The notes under the pieces were generated by a model. It saw nothing but the letters and a program-made list of their open reading frames with translations. It was not told where the DNA came from and did not search any database. A DNA stretch of 64,000 nt from JBDHWG01 sp039810085 (GTDB lineage: Bacteria > Chloroflexota > Anaerolineae > Epilineales > JAHCIE01), in the NCBI GenBank assembly GCA_039810085.1, contig JBDHWG010000009.1, forward strand, positions 139,422-203,421, written 5' to 3'. A program made the translations under genes and the position numbers. Below, piece after piece: positions 56,903-64,000 of the stretch (position 1 is its first letter; each line of letters starts with the position of its first letter).

Positions 56903-57532
56903 TCAGTCCGGCATGGTCAGGCCACCACTTGCTTCAAGCCAATCGGCGATGGTCTCAACCGCCTTCGGGATGTCGTTGTCGGATATATCCACCGTCAGGC
57001 AGGGCAGCCGCGACGCTGCGATTAGCCGCTCCATGAGCGCCTGTTCCTCGATGAAGCGCGTCAGGTCGTCGTATTGCGACGGATTGCCAGAGACTTTCAG
57101 ACGCTCGCGCCGCGCCGCCGCGAACGACTCGAGCGTGCGCGTGCAGAAGATGAGGCGGAAGTTGAGCGGTAGCAGGCGCTCTTCGAGCCAGCCGAAGTCA
57201 TAGCGCTTGCCGTAGGTTTCGAGCTGGTACGCCTGGGTCGATATGTGGAAGCGGTCGATGATCCAGGAATAGTAGCGCTGCAACTCGAACAGGCGTACCC
57301 ACGTAGCGTACGTCTCCATCGCCAGCGCCTCCTCCTGAGGCTCAAAGTTGATGAGGCCGCGCCCCCAGGGGAAGTTGGTGAACGCGCACCACTCGCCCGA
57401 GATGAGCGGCGAGTGGTAGCGATACTTGCGCGGGCCAACGACACGCGGATGCTCGTTGAGCGCGAAAGCAATATCGGTTTTGAAGGTCAAGCGCGTGCCT
57501 TCGAGAATGACTTTCGGCGTGAGCTTGGTCAT
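56903..57532 (-). CDS. Thymidylate/deoxynucleoside kinase-like P-loop protein with degenerate Walker A
   Basis: The product has 209 residues. The N-terminus KVILEGTRLTFKTDIAFAL (about 7-25) aligns with the P-loop position of thymidylate and deoxynucleoside kinases (EGxDGxGKST). The second glycine and the GK pair are altered: GTRLTFKT keeps only Lys and Thr. A second motif WIIDRFHISTQAYQ (about 90-103) corresponds to the DR(S/F) motif that holds the substrate. LIFCTRTLESFAAARRERL (about 128-146) resembles the lid. Nucleotide binding is therefore uncertain. It starts 3 bp after the dppC stop, in the position where transporter ATPases often lie, but it is not an ABC protein. Confidence 0.6.
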   Translation of the reverse strand: MTKLTPKVILEGTRLTFKTDIAFALNEHPRVVGPRKYRYHSPLISGEWCAFTNFPWGRGLINFEPQEEALAMETYATWVRLFELQRYYSWIIDRFHISTQAYQLETYGKRYDFGWLEERLLPLNFRLIFCTRTLESFAAARRERLKVSGNPSQYDDLTRFIEEQALMERLIAASRLPCLTVDISDNDIPKAVETIADWLEASGGLTMPD

Positions 57533-57535
57533 GCC

Positions 57536-58411
57536 CTAGCGGCGCTCCGCCAGTCCGTCAGCAATGAGGCTGAAGGCGACGCCGACGACGAGCAGTGCCA
57601 AGCCAGGGATCGTCGCCATCCAGGGCGCTTGCAGGAGATACTGGCGGCCCTCGGCGATCATTGCGCCCCACTCTGGTGTCGGTGGCTGGGGGCCGAGGCC
57701 CAAGAAGCTCAGTGTCGCGCCAGTGAGGATGGCGAGCACCATGCCGGTGAAAACGTAGATGAGCGCCGGGCCGGTGACGTTAGGCAAAATGTGACGGCCC
57801 AGGATGCGCGGCGTGTCGCAGCCGGTCGCCTTCGCAGCCTGCACGTATTCCAGGTTGCGCGTCGCAAGCGTCTGCCCGCGCACCAGGCGCGAGTAGGGTA
57901 TCCAGCCGACGACGGCGACCGCGATGTAGAGATTGGTCAGCCCTGGCCCCAGGATCGCCATGATGGCGATGACAAGGATGAGGAAGGGGAAAGCCATCAG
58001 CACATCGACGACGCGCATGACCGCCGTATCGGTCTTGCCGCCGAGATAGCCGGCCATGATGCCGATGAAGATACCGAAGAAGAACGGGAACAGCACCGAG
58101 ATGAACCCGATCTGCAGGTCCAGGCGCGCACCATAGATGATGCGGCTCCAGATGTCGCGCCCGAAGTTGTCGGTGCCGAGGATGTGGCCCGGACTGAAGG
58201 GCGGCAGGAAAGAGTCATTCAAGCTCTGTTCGATAGGATTATACGGCGTGAGCAGTGGCGCGGCGAGCGCGGCCAAAATGATGATGGCGAGCATGATCAG
58301 CCCGGCCAGGAGCGTCGGGTTGAGACCGCGTCGCTCGAGACGCAGTCGCAGGCTGGGACGATAAGGTTGCGTGGATGACGCGGTGGGAGTGTTCAGCGCT
58401 TGCTCAGTCAT
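57536..58411 (-). CDS. Peptide/nickel ABC transporter permease, DppC type
   Basis: The 291 residues have about six helices. The N-terminal OppC_N-like part ends at about 110. The permease signature EYVQAAKATGCDTPRILGRHILPN (about 190-213) is the EAA loop, which docks the ATPase. LGTDNFGRDIWSRIIYGAR (about 98-116) and GAMIAEGRQYL near the end are typical of DppC/OppC. It pairs with the DppB permease, whose stop overlaps its start by 8 bp. Oligopeptides, dipeptides, nickel and glutathione are possible substrates; the SBP alone cannot decide. Confidence 0.92.
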   Translation of the reverse strand: MTEQALNTPTASSTQPYRPSLRLRLERRGLNPTLLAGLIMLAIIILAALAAPLLTPYNPIEQSLNDSFLPPFSPGHILGTDNFGRDIWSRIIYGARLDLQIGFISVLFPFFFGIFIGIMAGYLGGKTDTAVMRVVDVLMAFPFLILVIAIMAILGPGLTNLYIAVAVVGWIPYSRLVRGQTLATRNLEYVQAAKATGCDTPRILGRHILPNVTGPALIYVFTGMVLAILTGATLSFLGLGPQPPTPEWGAMIAEGRQYLLQAPWMATIPGLALLVVGVAFSLIADGLAERR

Positions 58412-59345
58412 ACGTCACCCGTGGATCGAGGAATGAGTACGAGAGATCGACGAACAGATTGACGATAATCACCAGCGCCGCACTAATCACGACGATAGCC
58501 TGCACGACGGGGTAGTCGCGGCCCGTAATGGACTGGATGAGCAGCTGCCCCATGCCGGGGATAGCGAACACCGTCTCGACGACAACAGCGCCACCGACGA
58601 GTGCGCCGAACTGCAGACCAAAGATGGTCACAACCGGCAACAGGGCATTCCGCAGAACGTGCCCAATGAGAATGCCCGTCTCACTCACGCCCTTGGCGCG
58701 CGCCGTCCGCACATAGTCGTCGCGCTTGACGGTGATAATCTGCCCGCGCAGGTTGCGAATTAGAATGGCCGACAGCGGCAGCGCTAGGGCTAGGGCCGGT
58801 AGAAACAAGTACCACAGGTGCTCCGTGAACGTGTTGCCGAAGCCGCCCACGGGGAACCAGTGCAGCCGCAGCGCGAAGAGCAAAATGAGCAGAATACCGA
58901 GCCAGAAGCCAGGCATCGTCAGCATGACGAGAAACGAGACACGAACGGCGTGGTCTGCAAAGCGGCCCTGGTTCATCGCGGCGATGATACCAAAGACCAG
59001 TGTGAATAGCGCCGCCATCGCCATGGCGTAGATCGCGAGACCAATGGAAGTTGGCACGCGCTTCCAGACGAGATCGCTGACCGGCTGGCGGTAGAGCAGC
59101 GACTGTCCCAGGTCTCCGCGGACGAAGCCTGTGACGAAGCGAACGTATTGCTCCGGCACCGGGCGGTTCAGCCCAAGCTGCTCGCGCAGTTCAGCCGCTT
59201 TCTCCTCCGTCGCGCGGTCACCCAGGATGAGAAAGGCAGGATCTCCCGGTAGCACGCGTACCATCCCGAAGATAAGGATGGTCACGCCGAACAGCACGAA
59301 GATCGCCAGCAAGAGGCGGTTGCGAATATACGCTGCACGTCCCAT
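58404..59345 (-). CDS. Peptide/nickel ABC transporter permease, DppB type
   Basis: The 313 residues have about six helices beginning YIRNRLLLAIFVLFGVTILIFGMVRVLPGDPAFL (in blocks, about 6-39). YVRTARAKGVSETGILIGHVLRNALLPV (about 210-237) is the EAA loop. ETVFAIPGMGQLLIQSITGRDYPVVQAIVV (about 258-287) is the C-terminal DppB signature. It follows the SBP gene by 62 bp and overlaps dppC by 8 bp. No ATP-binding genes are present in the operon. Confidence 0.93.
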   Translation of the reverse strand: MGRAAYIRNRLLLAIFVLFGVTILIFGMVRVLPGDPAFLILGDRATEEKAAELREQLGLNRPVPEQYVRFVTGFVRGDLGQSLLYRQPVSDLVWKRVPTSIGLAIYAMAMAALFTLVFGIIAAMNQGRFADHAVRVSFLVMLTMPGFWLGILLILLFALRLHWFPVGGFGNTFTEHLWYLFLPALALALPLSAILIRNLRGQIITVKRDDYVRTARAKGVSETGILIGHVLRNALLPVVTIFGLQFGALVGGAVVVETVFAIPGMGQLLIQSITGRDYPVVQAIVVISAALVIIVNLFVDLSYSFLDPRVTYD

Positions 59346-59407
59346 AGGTTAAGCACCTGTCATGGCGGCGACTATGAGCCAGTCGCCGCCACGACGCGTG
59401 TGTATGT

Positions 59408-61072
59408 CTACTTGTTGAGCTTAACGTCTTCGAAGCGGTAGTAAGACAGGCCGTCGATGAAGAAGTTCTGCACGTAGTCGCGCCAGCCAGCTGTCGCGCC
59501 CAGGTAGACGAGCGGGATGAATGGGGCGTCATCCTGATACGTCTTCTGGATGTCATGGTACATCTGCTCGCGCTTCTTGGGGTCCTGCTCCAAGTCGGCC
59601 TTCGTAATCATGTCGTTGAGGGTCGGGTTGTTGTAGCGCGTCCAGTACGCGAACGTCCCGCCGTCGCCGCGCAAACCGTAGTTCACGATCTCCGTCGGGT
59701 CGTTCATGTCGTTGGTCCAGGCGGTGGGCTGCGACCAATAGTTGCCGTCGCGGTAAGCCTGGCGTGCCACCGCCGTCTCGACGTTCTGGATGTCCACGTC
59801 AACGCCAATTTTGGACCAGGCGTCCTTGAGGATAACCGCAGTGTTGGCAAAGTTGGTGTTACCAGAACGCACCTGCATCGGCAGCTTGAAGCCGTTGGGG
59901 GACGACGACTGGGCCATGAGTTGCTTGGCCTTATCGAGGTCATACGGGTAGCCCTGGAGGTTCGGGTCCCAGTACGTGCCGGCCGGAATCGGCGAGTTCT
60001 GCGGCTTGGCTTGGCCGAAGTACACGTTCTTGATGATGGCATCCTTCGGCGTGGCGTAGGCCAGCGCCTGGCGCACCTTGACGTCGTCCAGTGGCTTCTG
60101 CTTGTTGTTGAGCATGATGAACGCCGACTGCTGGATGTCGAACGTCTGCGCCTTGATGCCGGGCTGCGAGTTCAGGGTATCGATCTGGCTGAAGGGCACA
60201 AAGTCAATGATGTCCGTTTCGCCGCCCTGGAGCTTCAGGACGCGCGTGTTGTCGTCGGGGATATACTCGATATCGACCTCGGAGACATCCGGCTTGCCCT
60301 TCCAGTAGTTCGGGTTCGCCTTGAGAATGAGTGGGTCGCCCTTCTTCCAACCATCGACCATGTAAGCGCCGGTGCCGCGCGTCTTCCATGCCTTGGCGTT
60401 GTCGAAGTCCTTCGCCTCACTCGCCGCGACCAGGTCGGCCGGGAGCACAGCGCTCGAGAACATCGCCAGGACGGACAGCAGCGGCGCGTACGGCTGCGAG
60501 AGGGTGATGACCAAGGTCTTGTCGTCGGGCGCGGTCACGTCCTTGATCGCCTTGTAGCTGTCCTTCCAGACACTCTTCTCGCTCTTGCGCGCCGCATTCA
60601 ACGACGCCGCGAAGTCCGACGCCTTCATGGGCGTGCCGTCTGAGAACTTGACGCCATCCTTGAGGTGGAAGGTCCAGGTCAAGCCGTCGGAGCTAGACTC
60701 ATACTTCTCGGCCAGCGCCGGCTCGACGCCCTTGCCGTCCTTCGTCGTGCGGAACAGGGTATCGTAAATGTTGACGGAGATGAACAAGGCCGGGTTGTCG
60801 TCAATCTGCCACGGGATGAACGGGCTGAACGGCTCTGAGTTGCGGGCCATCTTCAGGACCTTGCCGCCAGAGGGCGCAGCGGCGTTGGCTGGCTGGGCCG
60901 CCTTTTGCGCGGGCTGCGCCTGGGCAGCAGGCTGTGCAACGGTCGCCTGCGCAGCAGGCTGGGCTGGGGCCTGCGCGGGAGCCGACGGCGCGCTGGTACA
61001 CGCCGCGACGCCGATGGCTAGGGCAAGCACGGCAAAGATGCTCACCAACCATTTCTTGTCGATCCTAGGCAT
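59408..61072 (-). CDS. Family 5 extracellular solute-binding lipoprotein (peptide/nickel type)
   Basis: The 554 residues begin with a lipoprotein signal (FAVLALAIGVAAC, lipid-modified Cys about 25). An Ala/Pro/Gln linker (about 28-65) follows, then the SBP_bac_5 domain. Landmarks are LAEKYESSSDGLTWTFHLKDGVKFSDGTPMKASDFA (in blocks, about 120-155) and KGDPLILKANPNYWKG (about 224-239). LQGGETDIIDFVPFSQID and DDVKVRQALAYATPKDAII are further marks. It binds peptides or metal chelates outside the membrane. It is the first gene of a dpp-like operon with two permeases; the promoter is at 61137-61164. Confidence 0.93.
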   Translation of the reverse strand: MPRIDKKWLVSIFAVLALAIGVAACTSAPSAPAQAPAQPAAQATVAQPAAQAQPAQKAAQPANAAAPSGGKVLKMARNSEPFSPFIPWQIDDNPALFISVNIYDTLFRTTKDGKGVEPALAEKYESSSDGLTWTFHLKDGVKFSDGTPMKASDFAASLNAARKSEKSVWKDSYKAIKDVTAPDDKTLVITLSQPYAPLLSVLAMFSSAVLPADLVAASEAKDFDNAKAWKTRGTGAYMVDGWKKGDPLILKANPNYWKGKPDVSEVDIEYIPDDNTRVLKLQGGETDIIDFVPFSQIDTLNSQPGIKAQTFDIQQSAFIMLNNKQKPLDDVKVRQALAYATPKDAIIKNVYFGQAKPQNSPIPAGTYWDPNLQGYPYDLDKAKQLMAQSSSPNGFKLPMQVRSGNTNFANTAVILKDAWSKIGVDVDIQNVETAVARQAYRDGNYWSQPTAWTNDMNDPTEIVNYGLRGDGGTFAYWTRYNNPTLNDMITKADLEQDPKKREQMYHDIQKTYQDDAPFIPLVYLGATAGWRDYVQNFFIDGLSYYRFEDVKLNK

Positions 61073-61136
61073 TAGGCTTCTCCTTCGATGCTGAGACAGT
61101 TAGTGGTGTCGAGACAGCAGACCTGATAGTCGGTGG

Positions 61137-61164
61137 ATTATAGCGAGAACCTCAAGGTCGTCAA
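61137..61164 (-). promoter_or_regulatory. Promoter of the dpp-like operon
   Basis: TTGACG (61159-61164), 16 bp, TATAAT (61137-61142) on the minus strand. The leader of about 57 nt precedes the SBP ATG. Confidence 0.7.
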
Positions 61165-61225
61165 GTTGCTCGCGGCTATTAGTCGACAATCGACGCGCAG
61201 CAGTATGATTGCGACATAGTGGTTC

Positions 61226-61255
61226 TTGGTCGGGTAGCCACGAATGTCGTATAAT
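61226..61255 (+). promoter_or_regulatory. Promoter of the small membrane protein-argH unit
   Basis: TTGGTC (61226-61231), 18 bp, TATAAT (61250-61255). It is divergent from the dpp promoter about 60 bp away. Confidence 0.55.
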
Positions 61256-61336
61256 AGTTCGTGTACCTCCAGGGGAAAATTCTTTCACAATCCCGAATTC
61301 GCGCGTACGAAGGCGTCGCGCCTAGAGATTAATGCT

Positions 61337-61519
61337 ATGAGCCGCTTTGGTCAGCTCGCATTCATTTCCTTCATCATCTACATGTCGTATCGCATCTGGT
61401 GGATGGGAGACCGCGTGGCCGGGCCTGTCGTCGCATCGTCCATCTGCTTTGTCCTGCTCATCGCGCTGGGCGGCGTCGTGTGGTGGGCGTGGCGATACGG
61501 CGACCCGAAGAAACAATAG
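61337..61519 (+). CDS. Small membrane protein
   Basis: This 60-residue product from the ATG at 61337 has two hydrophobic helices (about 6-20, LAFISFIIYMSYRIWWM; about 27-49, VASSICFVLLIALGGVVWWAW) and a basic end GDPKKQ. The in-frame extension to 61244 overlaps the promoter and has no ribosome site. I recognise no family. It ends 8 bp before argH. Any function related to arginine is not evident. Confidence 0.55.
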   Translation: MSRFGQLAFISFIIYMSYRIWWMGDRVAGPVVASSICFVLLIALGGVVWWAWRYGDPKKQ

Positions 61520-61527
61520 AGGCCTGC

Positions 61528-62895
61528 ATGAAACTTTGGGGTGGGCGTTTCAACACGCCGACGGACTCGCTCATGGAGCGATTCAACGCTTCCATTCCCT
61601 TCGACTGGCGGCTGTACGACGCCGACATCACCGGCTCCGTCGCCTACGCCCGCGCCCTCGTTCGCGCCGGCCTGATTACCGATGGCGAGGCGGCGACGCT
61701 CGTCGACGGACTAGAGAGCGTGCGCCGCGAGTTCGGCGACGGCTCATTCGAGATTCGGCTGTCAGATGAGGATATCCACACAGCGGTGGAACGGCGGCTG
61801 TACGAGCTCGTCGGGTCTGTTGCGGGCAAGCTCCACACGGGGCGCAGCCGCAACGACCAGATCGCCACGGATATTCGCCTGTTCGTGCGCGGGGCGGTCG
61901 AGCGACTCGTCGCGGGAATCGCTGAGGCGCAGGATGCGCTGGTACGCCAGGCCGAGGCGCACCCGGACGTCATCATGCCAGGCTACACCCACCTCCAGCG
62001 CGCTCAGCCCGTCCTCTACGCCCACTGGGCGCTGAGCCACTTCTGGCCGCTCCAGCGTGACCGAGCGCGCTTCGCCGACCTCCTCAAGCGCGTCGATGTG
62101 CTCCCCCTCGGCGCGGGGGCGCTGGCCGGCAATGCCCTGGGCATCGACCGCGTGTTTCTGGCCCAGGAGCTAGGCTTCGCCGGTGTCAGCGAGAATAGCC
62201 TGGACGCCGTCGGCGACCGCGACTTCATCGCTGAGATGCTGTTCGCGGGGGCGCTGCTCGGCGTGCATTTGAGCCGCCTGGGCGAAGATATCGTCCTATA
62301 CAGCACGAGCGAGTTCAGCTTCGTCACGCTGGACGAGGCGTATGCCACAGGCTCCAGCCTCATGCCGCAGAAGCTCAATCCCGACAGCATGGAACTGATG
62401 CGCGGCAAGGCGGCCCGTCTCGTCGGCAACCTCGTCACCATCCTGACGCTGCTCAAGGGCCTGCCATCGAGCTACGACAAGGACTTGCAAGAGGACAAGG
62501 AGCCGCTGTTCGATACGTTCGACACACTGGAAATGGCGCTGCCTGTCGCAGCAGGCGTCGTGCGCACCATGCGCATCCACCCGGAGCGCATGAGCGCAGC
62601 CTTGGACGATGCGATGCTGGCGACCGACCTGGCCGATTACCTGGTCCGGCGCGACGTGCCGTTCCGCGAGAGCCACGGTATCGTCGGGCGGCTCGTTCGG
62701 GCGTCGCTGGCGCGCGGCATCGCCCTACGGGACCTGCCGCTCGACGCCTACCGTGAAGCGGATGCGCGCTTCGAGAGCGACGTCTACAACGTCTTCGACA
62801 TGCGTCAATCGGTGGCCCGCCGCGATGTCGCTGGCGGCACAGCGCCGAGCGCCGTCGCGCAACAGATCGCGGAAGCGAGAGCGTGCCTGAAATAG
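61528..62895 (+). CDS. argH: Argininosuccinate lyase
   Basis: The ATG at 61528 gives MKLWGGRFNTPTDSLMERFNASIPFDWRL, the normal ArgH start, and 455 residues. HTGRSRNDQIATDIRLF (about 107-123), HLQRAQPVLYAHWALSHF, and the signature GSSLMPQKLNPDSMELMRGKAARLVGNL (about 273-300) with the catalytic Ser in the SS loop are intact. The enzyme splits argininosuccinate into arginine and fumarate, completing the pathway begun by argG at 49.3 kb. Ribosome site is GAGG with short spacing. A long inverted repeat follows the stop. Confidence 0.97.
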   Translation: MKLWGGRFNTPTDSLMERFNASIPFDWRLYDADITGSVAYARALVRAGLITDGEAATLVDGLESVRREFGDGSFEIRLSDEDIHTAVERRLYELVGSVAGKLHTGRSRNDQIATDIRLFVRGAVERLVAGIAEAQDALVRQAEAHPDVIMPGYTHLQRAQPVLYAHWALSHFWPLQRDRARFADLLKRVDVLPLGAGALAGNALGIDRVFLAQELGFAGVSENSLDAVGDRDFIAEMLFAGALLGVHLSRLGEDIVLYSTSEFSFVTLDEAYATGSSLMPQKLNPDSMELMRGKAARLVGNLVTILTLLKGLPSSYDKDLQEDKEPLFDTFDTLEMALPVAAGVVRTMRIHPERMSAALDDAMLATDLADYLVRRDVPFRESHGIVGRLVRASLARGIALRDLPLDAYREADARFESDVYNVFDMRQSVARRDVAGGTAPSAVAQQIAEARACLK

Positions 62896-62940
62896 CTATC
62901 GAGTTGTCTTGCGTTTGGGAATTGCGCCTGGAAACAAATG

Positions 62941-62997
62941 TGACAAAGGTTCGAAGAATTCGCCCCGCCGCTGAGCGAAACCTTCGAACCTTTGTCA
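62941..62997. repeat. Long inverted repeat after argH
   Basis: TGACAAAGGTTCGAAG (62941-62956) and CTTCGAACCTTTGTCA (62982-62997) form a perfect 16-bp stem, extended inward by TTCGC/GCGAA. It sits 45 bp after argH and likely serves as terminator or is a dispersed palindrome. The rest of the 246-bp gap holds the next gene's -10 (63088-63093). Confidence 0.65.
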
Positions 62998-63141
62998 AGG
63001 GGGGTACTACAGTGTCAATAGTACCAAGGCTACATTAACGCCCCGTTAAGCGCGGCTTAGGGGATGATTAAGGCTTGCGGGCTGTGCTATAATCTGGCCC
63101 TGCACAACGCGAGGCGACATTCCAACCCTTAGGAGGCTCCC

Positions 63142-63828
63142 ATGTCTGTTCGTTTTCAGTGGCATAGCCACTCTGTCTGGACTATCGAGGCGGGCGGCAA
63201 GACGATTCTGGTGGACCCCTTCCTGACCGGCAACCCGACGGCGGAAGTGAGCGCCGATCAGCTCCAGGCCGACTTCATCCTCCTCACCCACGCCCACGGC
63301 GACCATCTCGGCGACACCGTCGCCATCGCCAAGCGCACCGGCGCCCCCGTCGTGACGAACTTCGAAATCTCCGAGTGGCTCGGCAAGCAGGGCGTCGACA
63401 ACGCGATTGGGCTGAACCCTGGTGGCCACGTGAGTCTCCCGTTTGGCCGCGTGATGTACACGTTCGCCATCCACAGCTCGTCCTTCCCCGACGGCTCCTA
63501 CGGCGGCGTCGCCGGCGGCTTTGTCATGTATCTCGACGGCCTGACGGTCTACAACTCCGGCGACACAGCCCTGTTCAGCGACATGGCGCTATTCGGCGAA
63601 CGCTACAAGCCGGACGTGGCGATCCTGCCGATTGGCGATTTCTTCACAATGGGCCCAGAGGACTCGGTTGAGGCGCTGAAGATGCTCAAGGCGAAAATCG
63701 CCATTCCGCAGCACTACAACACCTTCCCGCCCATCCAGCAAGACCCAAATAAGTGGGCGGACATGGTGCGCAAGATTGGCGCCGACCCTGTCGTCCTCCA
63801 ACCAGGGCAGGACTATACCGCGAAGTAA
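63142..63828 (+). CDS. UlaG-like metal-dependent hydrolase (MBL fold, UPF0173 type)
   Basis: The ATG has AGGAGG upstream and gives 228 residues. The metallo-beta-lactamase motif LLTHAHGDHLGD (about 50-61) contains the HxHxDH metal site. VTNFEISEWLGKQGVDNAIGLNPGG (about 70-94), AGGFVMYLDGLTVYNSGDTALFSDM (third Asp ligand in GDT) and AIPQHYNTFPPI near the end are typical of the UPF0173/UlaG-like group. The chemistry of most members is unproven, with UlaG itself an ascorbate-lactonase. A TGTGC-TATAAT extended -10 at 63084-63093 precedes it. A 9-bp hairpin (63856-63864 with 63875-63883) follows. Confidence 0.9.
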   Translation: MSVRFQWHSHSVWTIEAGGKTILVDPFLTGNPTAEVSADQLQADFILLTHAHGDHLGDTVAIAKRTGAPVVTNFEISEWLGKQGVDNAIGLNPGGHVSLPFGRVMYTFAIHSSSFPDGSYGGVAGGFVMYLDGLTVYNSGDTALFSDMALFGERYKPDVAILPIGDFFTMGPEDSVEALKMLKAKIAIPQHYNTFPPIQQDPNKWADMVRKIGADPVVLQPGQDYTAK

Positions 63829-63911
63829 ACGCGCACGCGATAGAACATAAGACGGGGGATAGGGGTACAAAGCGCCCTGTCCCATACGTATCAAGCTAAG
63901 AGATGACAGTG

Positions 63912-64000
63912 GGAAGCTCTTGGGGCATCATCGTCGTGGCCAAACAAACGCCGATGCCAAGGAGCTTCCCGATGACAACTATAGCAGACGTGGGCGAGGC
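63912..64000 (+). mobile_element. Possible left end of an insertion sequence
   Basis: An imperfect inverted repeat GGGAAGCTC-TTGGGGCATC (from about 63912) and GATGCCAAGGAGCTTCCC (to about 63970) precedes an ATG at 63972. The first codons there read MTTIADVGEA before the window ends. The layout of a terminal or subterminal repeat followed by a short transposase start resembles IS4-like elements, whose proteins can begin similarly. Only ten residues are visible, so this remains a suggestion. Confidence 0.35.

Noticed and set aside
59555..60643. 362-residue open frame antisense to the solute-binding protein
   Set aside because: Shadow of a certain gene with biased composition.

Overview
The window is a GC-rich, gene-dense bacterial chromosome segment with short intergenic gaps, about 66 protein-coding genes on both strands, no rRNA or tRNA gene and no CRISPR array that I can find. 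I infer a monoderm member of the Chloroflexota. The basis is secreted proteins and lipoproteins with long Thr/Pro/Ala linkers of the TPTAT type, a class F sortase, a LexA with GAAC-N4-GTTC type operators, an archaeal-type prolyl-tRNA synthetase and a DUF4058 protein. No marker gene that fixes the taxon is present.

Layout. 1-4.3 kb: end of an MFS transporter, an alkyltransferase-like protein, an HDAC-family deacetylase, an NfeD/slipin pair and a ComEA-like protein. 4.3-10 kb: a CAP-domain protein, a MatB-like acyl-CoA synthetase, ComEC and a class F sortase. 10-18 kb: a CDF metal exporter, TypA, a thioesterase, an M24 peptidase, a HAD hydrolase, and an Nramp/universal-stress-protein operon with a candidate metal-responsive operator. 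18-23 kb: a soluble FtsK-like translocase beside lexA, both with LexA-type boxes inside their promoters, then a secreted Thr-rich protein and a PhzF-family enzyme. 23-34 kb: proS, an orphan modA, an aldehyde dehydrogenase with a possible C-terminal membrane anchor, ftsH, a lysA operon, a DUF4160/DUF2442 pair and a leaderless methyltransferase. 34-42.6 kb: a DJ-1/PfpI protein, a P450/YgfZ operon, panE, a phosphoribosyltransferase, DUF763, rsmI and a SWIM zinc-finger protein behind a long structured leader. 42.6-48 kb: an ECF sigma, anti-sigma, ABC-exporter operon, an SDR dehydrogenase and small proteins. 48-55 kb: an amino-acid operon (hom, argG, 5'-nucleotidase, argJ, pheA, DUF4058). 55-64 kb: a membrane alpha/beta hydrolase with a decayed paralogue next to it, a MoaD-like fragment, a peptide ABC transporter without ATPases but with a kinase-like gene, argH, a UlaG-like hydrolase, and the start of a probable insertion sequence at the right edge.

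Most of the window is housekeeping: arginine (argG, argJ, argH), lysine, threonine and phenylalanine biosynthesis, pantothenate, translation and proteolysis. No new multi-gene defence or biosynthetic system is evident. The more original signals are regulatory. They are the terminator, promoter and SOS box packed into about 50 bp between lexA and the FtsK-like gene; a palindrome over the -10 of mntH; a promoter-driven structured leader before the SWIM gene; a hairpin with a U-tract in the typA leader; and two genes whose promoters predict leaderless mRNAs. Among proteins, the DUF4160/DUF2442 pair, the kinase-like protein with a degenerate P-loop, the short MoaD-like protein coupled to a 47-residue frame, and the C-terminally anchored aldehyde dehydrogenase merit a second look. 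All family assignments were made by reading motifs, without any database search.
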